Positions 23,478 through 36,825 of a DNA stretch of 64,000 bases are shown here, piece after piece (position 1 is the first letter of the stretch; the number at the start of each line of letters is the position of its first letter). Position numbers and translations under genes: made by a program. Source of the DNA: Chamaecrista fasciculata (lineage: Eukaryota > Streptophyta > Magnoliopsida > Fabales > Fabaceae). The stretch is taken from the NCBI GenBank assembly GCA_003254925.1, contig QANZ01053924.1, positions 410,162 to 474,161 on the forward strand, in the 5' to 3' direction. The notes under the pieces were generated by a model, which worked only from the letters and a program-made list of their open reading frames with translations, ran no database searches and was not told where the DNA came from.

Positions 23478-25185
23478 TAATTTTTTATTTTTTATTTTTC
23501 AAGGAAAGGAAGTCATTTTCGTTATTATAAGAAAGCCTACCTGTGACACTTTTAGAAAACAACTGTGATTGTGATTTGCCTTTGATTACATCCAAGATTG
23601 CACCATACAATAAGTGTTCAATTATTATGTAATGTTATTAATTATATATATTTAAAATTAGCAGAATATACACTTCATTTAGATGTTTTACGATTTCTTA
23701 ATTAATTTCATATATTTATCTCATCAACATCTTTCCAATAATCTAATCCCATGTGATTTTTCTAAAGTAGGTTTAACAACAAGAAGATCAATTCAATAAA
23801 ATAGAAACACGTGAAACGTTCGCTATACTCTCCTATTCTATTCTATTGTATTCAATGTACTTATATAAACATCCACATATTTTTATGGACACTAGCTGCA
23901 ACTTTTGGTAGCACATGTTTTGGTTTTGGAAGCAAAATCTTAGACGCTATTTCTATTGATTTCATGTAACATATACACATTTATTTCAAGAATTATTGCG
24001 GTAATAAGAAAATAATTAAACAACATACTTCTTATTTACTTTTTTTAAAAAATTAATTTGGAAATTTAGAAATGAGTACTTAAATAGACTAGTTATGAAT
24101 CTTTCAGTCACAAAATTAAATATTTTAAAATTTTAAAAATTAAAATAATAATAATACTCACATAATTTGATAATTAAATTAATCATTCATTATATTGAGA
24201 TCTTTGATTAGAAAAAAAAAAAACTCTCACGTAATCAAAATTATTAATTTGTTAGAAATTATAATGAATGATTGACTTTAACTTTAGCCTTTTTCTCTGA
24301 CATGAAATAGCCAATGTGATGGATGGAGCAAAGAACGAGATAAAAGCGATTGTAGATAGTTCAATTCCCTTTTTTCTTTTTTCTTTTTATTTTCTCAAAA
24401 TATAGAAAAAAGGAAAGAGGCAAAGTAAAGGCAAACCATTTGTGACTTGTGAGTGCTCTTCGTGCATGATATTGATTTGATGCTATTTGTCAAGGTGAGA
24501 GAAGAAGGTACTTTGTAAAAAAAGTTATAAAATTTTGATTTTTTATATACTTTTATTTAACAATTTTTGATTAAGTGTTGCATTAGTTTATAAATAGATT
24601 ATAATTATAATTAAAAACGAAATCTTTATTTGTTTGTTTACTTTATAAAGACATGTCGGTAGTGGAAAAGCGAAAGCCCCAACCTAACCTTCCACAGTTC
24701 CACTTGTCTTAATATAAAATGATACAAATGTTATGGTTAGAGTTAAAGATAAAAATATGAACGTGAAGGGTAAAATTTGTGCATGATATATATAGAGAGA
24801 GTGAGAAGTAGCGAAGTAGGATTAGCTTCTAAGGATAGGATATGATGTTGTTAATAAATGGGAAAGTAAGAATAAAGAAAGGGTTTGCTCATCATTTCAA
24901 CTTCCAATCTTTTGAAACATTTTTATAAAATAAAATGTAATAAAGACTATAATACAATTCTAACCATATGTTATTAAAATAATTAATTATATATATAGTG
25001 TTAATTTCTAGTTCATTTTTTGTCGAATTTATATTCATTTGTTGATTTTATTAGTCAAGTACCCTTAAATAGATTCTTGTTGTTATCGGGTCGTATGTCA
25101 TAACTACTGGTTATATATCCTCAGGTCTCACCATTTGAATAATGACAATATCTTATTTCTAATTTTTTCATGTAAATACTTATAG
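23478..25185. other. Intergenic, AT-rich
   Basis: No gene, RNA or clear repeat recognised. Confidence 0.6.
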
Positions 25186-25189
25186 GAAA

Positions 25190-25700
25190 TAAAAGTTCTC
25201 ACAAGGATTCTAATATTAGTTTGGAAAATTTGGCATGGTGCTCTCTCGACCTTCCCAAATATACGAGTCCACCATCTTAGATGTGATGGGGGCTGCGCCT
25301 TCTGTGGGTCCAATGATGATTCAATTGACTATGTCTTTCTTAGGTGTGACTTTGTTTGAGTTGCGTAGTTTGATTTTAGTATTTTCATCAGATCAGGCGA
25401 CATGAAATTTCACATTGTATCAAGATGACATTGATTATGGATTAGCATGTGTAAAAAACAAACTTTGTCGAATTGTGATGTTTGACTCACAGTGTTAGTT
25501 GATCTTAACGTCATTTGGAATAAGATCAGGAGGAATACCATGGCCTCACTGGTTTCTGTTATTCATAAAATTAATTACAAAGTTGTTAAATGTAAAAATG
25601 CTTTAATTGTTCGTTTAACAATATCTACTGGTTTCGTTTATAACTGTTGATGATATGCATAATATCATAGTCTCATGTAGTATTAGGCGGCATTTCACAT
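25190..25700 (+). pseudogene. LINE remnant (reverse transcriptase zinc-binding region)
   Basis: The plus-strand translation shows KIWHGALSTFPNI, then CAFCGSNDDSIDYVFLRCDF, the CxxC...HxxxxC-type zinc-binding motif found after the reverse transcriptase of plant L1 LINEs (here the usual His is replaced). Further on, VDLNVIWNKIRRNTMASLVS matches the LINE C-terminal region. Stops and a frame change break it. It is related to the fragments at 56400-57060 and 61912-62440. Confidence 0.7.
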
Positions 25701-26204
25701 CCAGAGTATCATGGTGTTTAATGTTCTTGCACTTGGATTATTTTTTTTTTCTTTTTTTTTTTAAAAATATATATTACATTTGAGTGTTGTGTGGTTAAAT
25801 TTGATAATATGGAGAAAAAAAAAAAGTGATAATAAGTAAGGGATGTGCCGTGGTGCCTTGTAATGGCAACATGACACGTTGAAAAGCATGTGAGAAATGG
25901 GGCCCACAATCCTAACATTAGGGTTGGAACTTGGAAGACGTGTAGGGCCATCTGCGAACGAGTGTGGGTCCCACTGTGACACTCAATCTCATAATTCTTT
26001 ATTTTTTGTGGGCCCCACAGACAGCCCACAGCTGGATTTTGCTCATTGATACAAATATCTCATATTACTTCACTATATATTCTTCCTGACTTCCTTCTTT
26101 CTACAATTATTTATTAGTTATTAGAAATTTAAAATAAAAAAAAATTAGGATATCATTTTTATAACTAAATTATTTACATGTTTCATTTATTTTACCATGA
26201 TACA

Positions 26205-26623
26205 TAGTGAAAAAACCGGACGGGTCATGGACTCGGTAAAATGTTCGGATCACTGGTTCACTGGTTCAACCGCTGGGTCACTGGTTCAACCGGTTGAGCC
26301 GATTTACATAAAAAATACATTTTCAAATATACATATTGATATATTACAATAATTTAAATTTAAAGTAAAAATGAAACATAACCATATATCCATCACATCT
26401 AATAAGTGTCAAATATTTAATTTTTTTTTTTAAAATTTTTTCAAATATTGCCGGGTCAACCGATTTTTGATTCATCGGTTCACGGTTTAACCGGCCGGTT
26501 CGAGCGGTTTGACCCGGTTCATCACCTGATCAACTGCAAGCCGGTATTTTATTTTTTCTGGACCAGATTAGTGTCCGATTCACCGGTTGAACCGGCCGGT
26601 TGAATTTGATTTTTTTTACATTG
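26205..26623. mobile_element. hAT-like MITE rich in CCGGTT words
   Basis: Flanked by CATGATACA at 26196-26204 and 26624-26632 (a 9-base match; 8 would fit hAT). The interior is built from GGTTCAACCGG and CCGGCCGGTT blocks with inverted symmetry around an AT-rich core. The ends (TAGTGAAAAAA and, inverted, CAATGTAAAAA) are only roughly alike. A related element lies at 55110-55675. Confidence 0.65.
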
Positions 26624-26632
26624 CATGATACA

Positions 26633-27950
26633 AGATACAACAATAATAAGGTGTCGGTACATACAAGTAAAGAAAAAATCTACAAAAAGTACCGTAGCTA
26701 TAGCACCTCTATTTTTCAACTTTAAATTTGTTTTTTATATCTTGAGATTGCTATGCAAGTAAATCACTTTTCTTTTGTCTTATAATTTCATTAACAATGA
26801 AGATTATATTACTTCTCACTTCTATCAACTACTTTATGAGTAGTACTAGTAAATTATGTTTTATCTATTATGATTTTATCATTTATATAGATAACTATTA
26901 CTAACTTTTATTTTTAATAACTATTTTGATAATCAATTTTACATTTATTTTTACTTAAATTATATTATAGTAAGACTTAATATATTCACTTTTATGTAGA
27001 CTCTATTCTTACTTTTATTGCTAAATGCTTGTGAAACGAGGATGAATCCTATTTTAAAAAATTATATAAAAAAAAGACAACACTTAACACTCATGTGTGA
27101 TTTTCTTTTTCTTTTTTTTTTAAATAGGCAAGAAGAGTAAAACATATTTTTTTATTTGTCGCAAATATTTTTTCATGAAAAATAATTTTATTTGATGCAC
27201 TTTCTGACATTAAACAGAGCACTTATGTCGGACTGAAGGTTGAGACTTTCAGAGGTGAAACTTGAAAGTATGGAGGAAGATATTTATGATAGATATAGAG
27301 TTGAATGGATTTATTTTATTCATTTTTTGATAAGCGAGTTTTTTTTTTTTTTTTNTAAAAGAAAAAGAAAAAAAAATTAACATAACATATAACTTATTCT
27401 ATAATTTTTAAAAATAAAAATAAAAGAAAAAAATCTAACTTTTCTCAGGGAATGGATGTCTCACTTCTCTCTCACTTCTCTGTTATCAAAGTCTGATCCT
27501 TCTCATTCACAACTTTCAAGTTTCAATTGGAGACGAAAGCTGAAAGACAATCCTGAGAATACAAACCCCAAAAAACCGATTTTGTTTCTTATTTTGTGGG
27601 TACTGTAAAAAAACAATCTTTTTGGTTTCCCACACATGAAAACAAAGAACAAACCGACGAATCATAGCGTTTGCTGCTCCCTTCCCCAAAATAATAAGAG
27701 TTTTTACGAGGGAATGACTTCATAAGATTCCACAATCCAACCCTCTTTTTGACTCCTTCCTTTTCTTTTCTCTCAATTTTTTCCATTCCAATTTCTCGAG
27801 AAACAAGCATGGATTCATTACCAAGACCCATCATCTCCTAATAGTCTTTTCTCTATTCCTATTTCTATTTCTATTTGCACGTGTAGTACCCCTTACTCTG
27901 TCTCTTCTATCTTTTTGGAAATCATCAACCACTTCCTTTTCTTGTTTCAT
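26633..27950. other. Intergenic region upstream of the 5PTase gene
   Basis: AT-rich; no gene recognised. A single ambiguous base at 27355 follows a T run. Confidence 0.6.
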
Positions 27951-27955
27951 TCATT

Positions 27956-27964
27956 TATATATAT
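27956..27964 (+). promoter_or_regulatory. TATA box of the 5PTase gene; leader exon follows
   Basis: TATATATAT at a suitable distance before a probable leader exon (about 27990-28047). The leader ends at TCTTCAG|GTTCTT, and a leader intron (28048-28445) would end at TCTAG just before the ATG at 28446. The splice sites are plausible by eye; the transcription start is inferred. Confidence 0.5.
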
Positions 27965-28445
27965 TAACGGTTTTATGAGTCCTTTGCAACTCCAAACTCA
28001 GAAGACTTCTTTTCACTTCTTCATCAACAAGGAATATTCATCTTCAGGTTCTTCTTTCATTTATCTGCTTCATAATATTCAATAAATGGGAATTAATTGC
28101 TTGAGCATTATTTGACTTTTTCAACCCGTTTTTCCAATGGTTGAGATTTCTTCTTTCATGAATGACATTGTTCTTATCTTCCGCTTGTTGCATTGTTTTG
28201 TTCCTTTAATCAATTTTTTCCTCAGTTCCAACTGTAATGATTTGGGTATGTTTAGATTTAGGAGAATAATGGAGGGGAAGAGAAATTCTAATCTGAAAGT
28301 TTCTTAGATTTGGATTTAAATATATTTCATTCTTCTCAAATCAAACATTGGGGAAAAAATTTTACATGTAAATTTATTAAGTTTTTGATCTTGTATTTTG
28401 AATCGTTTAATTGATTAATCTTTTATCTTCTTTGGTGGGGTCTAG

Positions 28446-31400
28446 ATGGACAATGATGGTGATTATAGATCAGCAGTTTCAGATATTATACCTAACAATC
28501 AACAGAGGAGGAAGCAGGTATCATTTATATCTTGATTTGTCTGTCTGTCCTCATTATACTTCTTTGAATTCTCTGTCTATGCCTGTTTTCACTATAATGA
28601 AAAAAGAAGGCTAAATTGCAAACTCCCCTGAACTTTAGTCACTGTGCAAAACTTTCCCTGAAATTTGAAAAGGGTTATTAGCACAAAACTGAAAGTTTGG
28701 AGGGTTTTTCGCCACTTTTCATGGGGATATTTTGCAGTGGCTAAAGTTCATGGAGTTTTCTGTATTTTAACCAAAAAGAAATTGTGATGGGTTTGTTGAT
28801 ACTGGGAGATTTTGACATCATTCAGGTATATTTACTGCACATATATGAATGTTGATTTTGTTATTATTGTCTTCTTATATGAACTTTCAGTCTTTTATTC
28901 GGAAAATTTTCACGGCAAGGGAACGAAATGGAAGGGCAATGGCCGGAGTTTCAGTTGATTCAATCGGTAAGTTTCTTGGAATTTCATATCATTATGTTAT
29001 GATAATGAATGTGTTGCTCTTTTTAACTTTCTATTAAATATAGGCAGACAAAATGTTCTGGCTGTGTATGTATCTAAATTTGTGGGACAGATAGAATAAT
29101 CTTTCTGATATTTGGGATGCCAACTCAGAACTTGTTCTTTCTTTTGGTTTCTATATTGTAGATACCATTCTAGTTGCTTTCTTGATACAGTGGAATCACC
29201 ACTTTTTCCAGTGAAGGGAACATTTATTAATTAATTTTTTTTTCTTTTCCTCTTTGAATGAAACCTTCTCTTGTTCTTCTATCTTTTGTTTTGGCATGAT
29301 ATTTTGAAAAAAAAAATTCTTGAGCGTAAAGGACAGGTATTAAAAGGGTCTTTACTGATAAGTGAAGACAGAAAACTGACATATTGATTGATTATTTCTT
29401 TTCTGAGTGGAACCTTTTCTTCTTCTATCTCTTGTTTTGGCATGGCATGTTTAGAAGTTAATCTTCAGTGTTGCATAAAACCCCTCCCTGAACCCCTAAA
29501 CTTTAAAATTTGATGAAAGACCTTCTGAACTTTAAATTTTGTGCAGATAACTCCTTTTGTCAATATTTTTATTGAAAAAATCAAGAAAATATAGTTTTTT
29601 TTTTGCTACTATTAATTACAATAATAGTTAATTTTGAAACAATGTAAAATACAACAATCATAAAATTACAGAAAAAAAAAACTTGATTTTTTTCATAAAA
29701 CTTAACACACAAAATCTTTAGCACAATAAAAAAAATTCAGGGGTCTTTTGTTACTTTTCAAAGCTCACGGGCTTTTTTGCACAGTNTGAATCTTCAGTTT
29801 CTTTCCTAATCATCCACTATATTCTTTTCTATCTATCTCACACAAATTCCTTGGCACTGTTAAAAGATAAGGATTGAGAATAGCGTATGCCTTTCATTGT
29901 TTTAACAGTATGCTCCAGTATTACCAGTGGAAGGAAGAATTTCTATTGCTATTTTTCTTTCACTTTGAAGAAGACATACTTAGAAAATTGACCAAAAACG
30001 ATTGGCTTACATGACAAAAGAAATTTTATACAGAGATGGTGGAGCATCTAAGAATTTGATCTATGGGAATATATTCATGTTTGGACTTACATCTTACTTT
30101 TAATCTTCCCTCTTCTTCCTCTTCATTCATAACATTCATTCTCTTTTACTTTATCTGCATATAAGTTCATTTTTTTTTCTGTCTATTGTTGAGTTTTCAT
30201 TGCTTGAAATACTTGCAGAAGCACTGTCTGACTCATCTGTTGAAAACCAATATTTTAGTAGCTCAGATCCACCTATGACTTCTGGTGAAGAAATTCAGAA
30301 TTTAAGGTATTTGTTTATAATATGAATTTATGTTTTCTTGGTTGGTTATTATCTCCTGTTATCTCAGTACATATGATATAATATGACCAATCTTAGTCAT
30401 CAATTTTTTTTTTCTTTTTAAAATCTTAGTGTTTTTGTAGCAACATGGAATGTAGGAGGGCAGTGTCCTAATGGGAACCTTGACCTGAGTGATTTCCTTC
30501 AGGTCAGAAATGAACCAGATATATATGTCTTGGGGTATGCTCTCTGTCTCTTCTAATGTTTCATATTGTTTATTTTGATTCATGAAGTTGTTAAACAATT
30601 GGTTTATCCTTTTCTTTTGAGGGACCTATCACCTATTACAATATTATCTATTCTTCCCTCACTTTTTCTTTGAATAATAGAATGGAAGTGTGAGCTTTCT
30701 GACATGTCTGCTTTGTAGAGAAACAAAAAGGCTCTGAATGGGATAAATTACTTACTTAGCCACACAACTGCGTTTATTTATAATCTTAAACAAGCCCCAT
30801 GATCCTTTTGTTTATTTCTATTTTCTAGAGAAAAGCTACATTTTAGTCCTTGACAGATAGAGTAACTTTCAATGTAGTCCTTCCAAGATTATGATCGCCA
30901 AGTTAGTCCTTCATAGATATCATTCATTTTAATGTTACCCTTATCCCAAAATTTCTTTCAATATTAATGACTTAATTAACATAATATTACTTCCATACTC
31001 AAATTTCTATGTAAGTAAAAAATTCTTTAGTTAATTTCTCTTAATTGAACAATCAAATTATAAATGAAATTTGGGTATAAGGGTGACATTGCAAGGAATA
31101 TCTTCTTTGAGTGACTAATTTGACGACAATGATATTTAAAGGATTTTGTTGCAAGTCAACTTATATGTCAAGGACAAAAATGTAGTTTTTCTCTTGTATA
31201 TAAGGGTGACATTGCAAGGAATATCTTCTTTGAGTGACTAATTTGACGACAATGATATTTAAAGGATTTTGTTGCAAGTCAACTTATATGTCAAGGACAA
31301 AAATGTAGTTTTTCTCTTGTATATATGTCAAGGACAAAAATGTAGTTTTTCTCGAATAATAAGCAATGACATGTTAGGCAGGGGAACAATAAAATTAGAG

Positions 31401-33772
31401 ATTTTCTTAATCTGTTAGTCAGAATTTTTCTGTTTTAAATTCTATTCTCTCTCTAACTTGTTTGCCTTTTTATCTAACTCCTTCAGTTTTCAAGAAATCG
31501 TCCCATTGAACGCGGGAAATGTACTAGTACTAGAGGACAATGAGCCTGCTGCAAAATGGCTTGCTTTGATCAATCAGTCTCTGAATGGATCTTCAGAACT
31601 ATCTTCAAAGGGACTAAAACCCACAGCATCATTTGGCGGTTCATTATTCTTCCAAAAGCCTACTTACCAGAAGCTGAAGAAGACTTTAAGGACAATAAAT
31701 GGAAAGAGGCTAAAAAGTTGTAACTGTACTGTTCTTGAGATGGAAAGGAAGGCCTCCAAGGAATTCTGTTTTCTCTGCCAAGAATCAAATGTGAACCTTG
31801 ACGATTCTTCCTCGGAAGAGGATGACGAGAGTTACCAATCTTCCCTCTCTTTGGACACCAAAAAGAACATGAAATACAGCCTTGTTGCAAGCAAGCAAAT
31901 GGTGGGAATCTTCGTTACAGTGTGGATGAAGCAGGAGCTTGTGCAGTATGTTGGCCATTTGAGAGTGTGTTGCATTAGTAGAGGGATCATGGGTTGCCTT
32001 GGGAACAAGGTAATCTATCTAAGATGTAGCTTTTGCATAAAACCAACTATTGTTTGACGAGTAAACATATTTTTTGGTCCTTGAATTTGTCTCAAAATTT
32101 CAATTTAGTCTTTAGATGTTAGAAACACACCTTTTGTCTCAAAAAACTAACTAAAATAATTGTATCTGTTGTTGGTTCTGTTGTTGTAGGGGTGTATATC
32201 TGTGAGCATGTCATTGTTCCAAACAAGTTTTTGCTTTATTTGTAGTCATTTGGCATCTGGAGAGAAAGAGGGCGACGAGCTTCGTAGAAATCTCGATGTC
32301 ATAGAGATCTTAAAAAACACTCAGTTCCCTAGGATTTGCAAGACATCATATAGCAGGATGCCAGACAGGATTTTAGATCACGAGTGAGCAATATCTTTCA
32401 AAATTATTTAAGGATTGTCTTGTAGTAATATTCAGTATATCTATGTGTAGATATTTTAAAGTAAAGATATAAATTAGTCTCTGAAAGATACACGAGTTAA
32501 ATCTGATACATTTTACATACATTTTTCAATCTGTCTCCAGTCGGATCATATGGCTAGGAGATTTAAATTACCGAATCTCTTTAAGCTACGATGATGCGAA
32601 AAGGCTTGTGGAGAGGAAGGATTGGCCTGCACTTTTTGACAAGGATCAGGTAGTTAACTAACTGCTTTGTCTTAGGATGTCTCATAATTGTAATCTTTGT
32701 TTGGACTTAAATTTTTGGTTCATAATTTTGATGTTTATGCCTTTGATTTTCGTGGAAATAGCTTCAGATGGAAAGGGAAGCAGGAAGAGTATTCAAGGGG
32801 TGGAAAGAAGGGAAGATATACTTTGCACCTACTTACAAATATCCATTGAACTCAGATACTTACTACTATGCTGAAGGTGTCAAAGTTTCAAAGAATAAAA
32901 GGAGAACTCCAGCCTGGTATGTGTTTCTTTCAACAATTACTTTGGTTCAAACCTCTCTTTCTCTCTCTCAGTCTCTCCTCTCTCTCTCTCTATATAACTA
33001 AAATGCATAAAACCCTGCCTGAACTTTAGTCATTATACAAAAAACCCTCTGAAGATTGAAAAGTGATGAAAGACTTCTTGAATTTTTCGTTTTGTACAAA
33101 TAACTCCTTTTGTTCAAGTTTTCATTGAAAAATGAAGAAACTTTTAAGTTTTTGGCTACTATTAATTACTGCAATAGTTAATTTTAATTTTAATTTTGGA
33201 TCAATGTAAAATACAGTAATCATAAAATTATTAAAAAGAAAAAACTGGATTTTTTAAACAAAGATCTTAACAAAAGGAGTCTTGTACAAAATCAAAAGTT
33301 CAAGATTCTTTCATCACTTTTCAAAGTTCAGAGATATTTTTTCAAGACTATATTCATGAGAGTTTTATGCATTTTAACCATTTCTATATAATTACTTAAA
33401 AAAATATATAAATCTAGGTAGTTATAATACTTTATGGGAATTGCCCCAACCTAAGCGAATGTTGTCTTACCAAAATATATATATATGCAGTTATGATGTA
33501 TATATTCATCGTAGATGATGTGAAAATGAATGAATTTCAGGTGTGATAGAATTCTATGGCGAGGAAGGGGAATACAGCAACATTGTTATGTGCGGAAGGA
33601 ATTGAAGTTTTCTGATCACCGGCCGGTCTGCGCGACATTTCTGATGGAAGTTGAGGTTATGCAGCAGAGGAGACACAAGAAGAAAGTTTCTGCTTTCAAC
33701 TTTCAGATTCAAGATCTTGTACCTACAAGAACTACAGCATATTATTCATCACAATTCCTAGGTCATCCTTAA
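28446..33772 (+). CDS. Type I inositol-polyphosphate 5-phosphatase (517 aa)
   Basis: Removes the 5-phosphate from inositol polyphosphates and/or phosphoinositides (Mg2+-dependent; DNase I-like fold). Nine coding exons with consistent GT-AG phases: 28446-28517, 28891-28966, 30219-30306, 30430-30534, 31487-32009, 32190-32383, 32541-32649, 32762-32916, 33541-33772 (1554 nt with stop). Signatures: [10 protein letters not shown] at about 80-89; VLGFQEIVPL at about 112-121; WLGDLNYRI at 357-365; PAWCDRILW at 439-447; SDHRPV at 465-470. These include both diagnostic 5-phosphatase motifs, so it looks active. An acidic Ser/Glu-rich insertion (around 215-235) separates the early and late catalytic blocks, as in the plant type I group. 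No WD40 repeats are present, which excludes type II plant 5PTases. The exact orthologue is not assigned. Introns 1, 2, 4 and 8 carry foldback elements. Confidence 0.93.
28609..28772. mobile_element. Foldback MITE in 5PTase intron 1
   Basis: 164 bp, with ends GGCTAAATTGC and, inverted, GGTTAAAATAC, and inner words CTGAACTTTAGTCACTG mirrored as CATGAACTTTAGCCACTG. Flanks AAAAAAGAA and AAAAAGAAA are only an approximate target duplication in A-rich sequence. Confidence 0.65.
29469..29788. mobile_element. MULE-type MITE in 5PTase intron 2
   Basis: 320 bp bounded by a perfect 9-bp duplication, AATCTTCAG, at 29460-29468 and 29789-29797. Arms with TTGCATAAAACCCC and, inverted, TGTGCAAAAAAGCCC enclose mirrored CTGAACTTTAAA/CAGGGGTCTTTTG blocks. 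One ambiguous base at 29786. Intron 8 (33000-33376) holds a relative. Confidence 0.75.
30827..31353. repeat. Foldback element with internal 123-bp tandem duplication, 5PTase intron 4
   Basis: The left arm (GAAAAGCTACATTTTAGTCC) is mirrored by GGACAAAAATGTAGTTTTTC on the right. The right arm is duplicated head to tail: the unit beginning GGGTGACATTGCAAGG occurs at 31081 and again at 31204, followed by a partial third unit (31323-31353). The units look identical, so the duplication is recent or has been gene-converted. Confidence 0.75.
33000..33376. mobile_element. Foldback MITE in 5PTase intron 8
   Basis: Ends around TAAAATGCATAAAACCC and, inverted, TTAAAATGCATAAAACTC, with mirrored inner blocks (GATGAAAGACTTCTTGAA against TTCAAGATTCTTTCATCA). 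Related by wording to the intron 2 element. No clean target duplication. Confidence 0.6.
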
Positions 33773-34929
33773 AAATATTTATATTCCAAGGTAGATTCAG
33801 TTCCTGAACTACATAGAGTAAATTTCTCAATTTAGTCCCTGAAAGGAAAAAAAAATGATAAGATTTAGTCCCTAAGAGATGCAACTATAATCAATTTAGT
33901 CCTTTTGGTAAATATACTAAATAAAATTTAATGTGATTATAGATTTTGTGAATTTACTATTTGTTGTGTTTATAGGTATGTTCTGAATCACTGATGCACT
34001 AACCAGAGTGATTGTGAAGAGTAAGAGTCAATTTTGCAGTTCATACTGAAGAAAAGTTTGAAGGCTTAGACTTTGTGGAGGAACAAATGTAAAATTGAAA
34101 TGAGTTTTGAAAAATTTAGCATTAGAGATGTAATTGTAGCAATTAATTTGGAAATAGAATTTATAATTTTCTTAATGCGTGTTCTTTGAATTAATTTAGA
34201 TTCTCTTATGTGAAAGAATAAAATAAAAGTGTCCTATTAAAGCTAGATAGACACAAAATATATGAATGTTTCATATACTTAATTACAATATTTATTATTA
34301 AATGAGATATATTATTTAATTGATTGTATTTCTATTTTATAATATAATAATATTTATTTCTTTCCACATGGGATCATCTAAATCCATTCTTTAATTGTAA
34401 CTCTTGACCAAGACTTTTTACAGATTTACTTTGACTGGTAGGCAAATATAATAAAAGGTTTTAAAAAATCGAATTACTTACTGAACTGATCCAGACACAA
34501 GTTCAGTAACAATTAAATATATCTTGTATATAATAAAAAATTTATATCTTAATACAAAATCTAATTTTTTTTTTTATATTTCAAACTGTAATCTTAAACT
34601 TTTTTGATTATGCACATAATTTGTACATGTTTTTTTTTCGTCAAAAGGTAACGGAAAAATAGTTTTAAATATCAAAGTGCTAATAGCGAATAGAATAATG
34701 TATCAAAATGTCACTTTTGAAAGAACATGATGCTAAAATAAAACTAGTCCATACCTCAGAGAACCAAAAAATAATTTACCCTAAATTTTAATACCCAAAT
34801 TGATGTATTTTCGAACAGATATGGGTTCTCAAACACAAAAAAGGGAAAATGAAACAAAATCCCTCCCTACCCCTCAAATCACTCACAATCTCTTCTCCTA
34901 TTAATTGCCAAATATACTCTACAAGAATA
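33773..34929. other. 5PTase 3' flank and intergenic sequence
   Basis: Includes the presumed 3' UTR. Isolated half-arm wording of foldback elements (TTTAGTCCCTGAAAGG) appears near 33830-33900. No gene. Confidence 0.5.
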
Positions 34930-35779
34930 ATAAGAATATTTTATGCAACACCAGACTTATTTTCGTTTTTCATCTCAGGCTTGACTTGTGTCACGCCTGA
35001 CAATACAGAGAATGCTTGTAGTTCAAATCAAGTCAGAATCACAATTTTTAACATATTTGAAAATCCTTAAATTCCAATCACTCAACACCATATCATCTTG
35101 TGGAGAATTTGATGATTCAATAAGTCTTAAAAGGAGGAGTGCAATCCCTTAAACTCACTTTGGCTATTCACATATGTACAATTAAAATTAGCTTATGTAG
35201 TAACATTGTGAATGTTCTTTTCATGACATTGTTGCTTTATCTTTTGAAGAACATTCTTTTTCCCTGTTTTTTCTCATCATAATGGTTATTAACATGATTG
35301 AAATTGAAAAAATGTGGCTCTATAATGTACCCTTCAATTTGCAATTATTCTTCAAATGCATCATTCTCTTGTTCCCAAATTGCACCTCAAATAGAACTAT
35401 CCTTTCGTAATCATACTATAACGCATTAATATATTTTTCAAAATCACAAGACTAATTTTGTCAAAATCAGAGGATAAGTGGTTATTGACACTTGCCAGAG
35501 ATAAAACCTTACAAGCCTTACTTTAATCATGAGGCTTCAAGAAAGTAGGAGGACCCACTTTTTTAGCAAATCATATTTGATCTAACCTTTTTACAACCTC
35601 TTTAGGCCACAATGGAGGGAATAACCCTTAGCATAAGGAAAATTCCTTTATGGTGGGTTACAATGTTGTATTGGAGTTGATAAAAGTGATTCAAGAGTTG
35701 AATCTTGAAGGTCAAACAAGTTCCGAAAAGATATTTTTATTTTCATCCCTCCATGAGACTCCAATTTAGGGTTTCCCAT
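34930..35779 (-). pseudogene. EIN3-like (EIL) pseudogene A, head-to-head with copy B
   Basis: Read on the minus strand from an ATG at 35779, it aligns along its length with the intact EIL gene at 51223. It shows LFDLQDSTLESLLS and IQHCNPP, matching LCELQNSTLGTLLS and IPHCNPP, then scattered, frame-shifted remnants of the PHDL, EQE and C-terminal KSGLEM blocks. There are many stops. It starts at the same codon as the intact gene, so it too lacks the usual EIN3 N-terminal basic region. It is separated by only 81 bp from copy B on the opposite strand. Confidence 0.8.
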
Positions 35780-35860
35780 TATAGGGAATAAATGAAAATT
35801 TGGTTTGACTTTTTGAAGCATAACCATTTCAACCAACCAAATTTTCATTTAGCCTCTACC

Positions 35861-36720
35861 ATGGAAAACCCTAAAATAGAGTCCCCAAAAGAAATTAAAA
35901 TATAAATATCTCTTCATAACTTGTGTGAGCTTCAAGATTCATCTCTTGAATCACTTTTATCAACTCTAATACAATATTGCAATCCACCACAAAGAAATTT
36001 TCATTATGATATGGGCAAACCCCAACATGGTGAGTTAAAGAAGATAAGCAATGGTTGGATCAAATAAGATATGTTAAAAAAATAGGCTCTCCTTCTAAGA
36101 AGTCCTCATGATTTGAGGAAAGCTTTGATGATAAAACTATTTCATGAGTCACTAACCACTTATTTTATGATTTTGGAAAAATTCGTCGATTGGTTTTTGA
36201 AATTATGTTTTTGAGTGATAGTATGACATGCAAGCAAAATTCTTTTGGGTTGCAATTTGGGAACAAGAGGAGAAAGCATCTGAAGAACAATTGCAGGTTG
36301 AAGGAAGCATTATAGTTCCTAGTTTTTTCGTATTCAATCTTGGTTATAATTATTATGTTGAAAAAAATAAGGAAAGGATGTTGTTCTTCAAAAGAGGAAG
36401 GAATCATTTTATGACAACTAGCTTTAATAATATGAACTGTACATGTGTGGATAACCAAATTTAGTTTATGGATTACGCTGCTATTTTGGGACTTGTTGAA
36501 CCATCAAAATCTTTTCAAGATTATGTGGTGTTGAATGACTTGAGTTCATGAGTTTCCAATGATGTTCAAGTGGGCAATTTTGATTTGTAGTTAATATATA
36601 AGTCAGGCCTTGAAATGAGATGAAAAAACAAGATTAGTGGTCCAAACAATTCTTATTATATCTTTACATAACTAGAGCAAGGACTTTCAGCAAGATGAAA
36701 GGTTTATGAGGACTTAATTG
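35861..36720 (+). pseudogene. EIN3-like (EIL) pseudogene B
   Basis: Plus-strand copy beginning ATGGAAAACCCTAAAATAGAGT, parallel to copy A (ATGGGAAACCCTAAATTGGAGT) and to the intact gene. LCELQDSSLESLLST is readable, then SPHDLRKA and the YKSGLEM segment near 36597, with stops and frameshifts between. The upstream flank CCAAATTTTCATTTA is shared with copy A, so the pair is an inverted duplication of about 0.9 kb per arm. Confidence 0.8.
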
Positions 36721-36825
36721 GCTAACATGTTGATGACAAAAGGAGTAAATTGCACCACTTTCAAACCATTTCGCCATCTACTATTGATAACAATAATTTT
36801 GCTTTTGTTAGGGTATGTTTGGATT

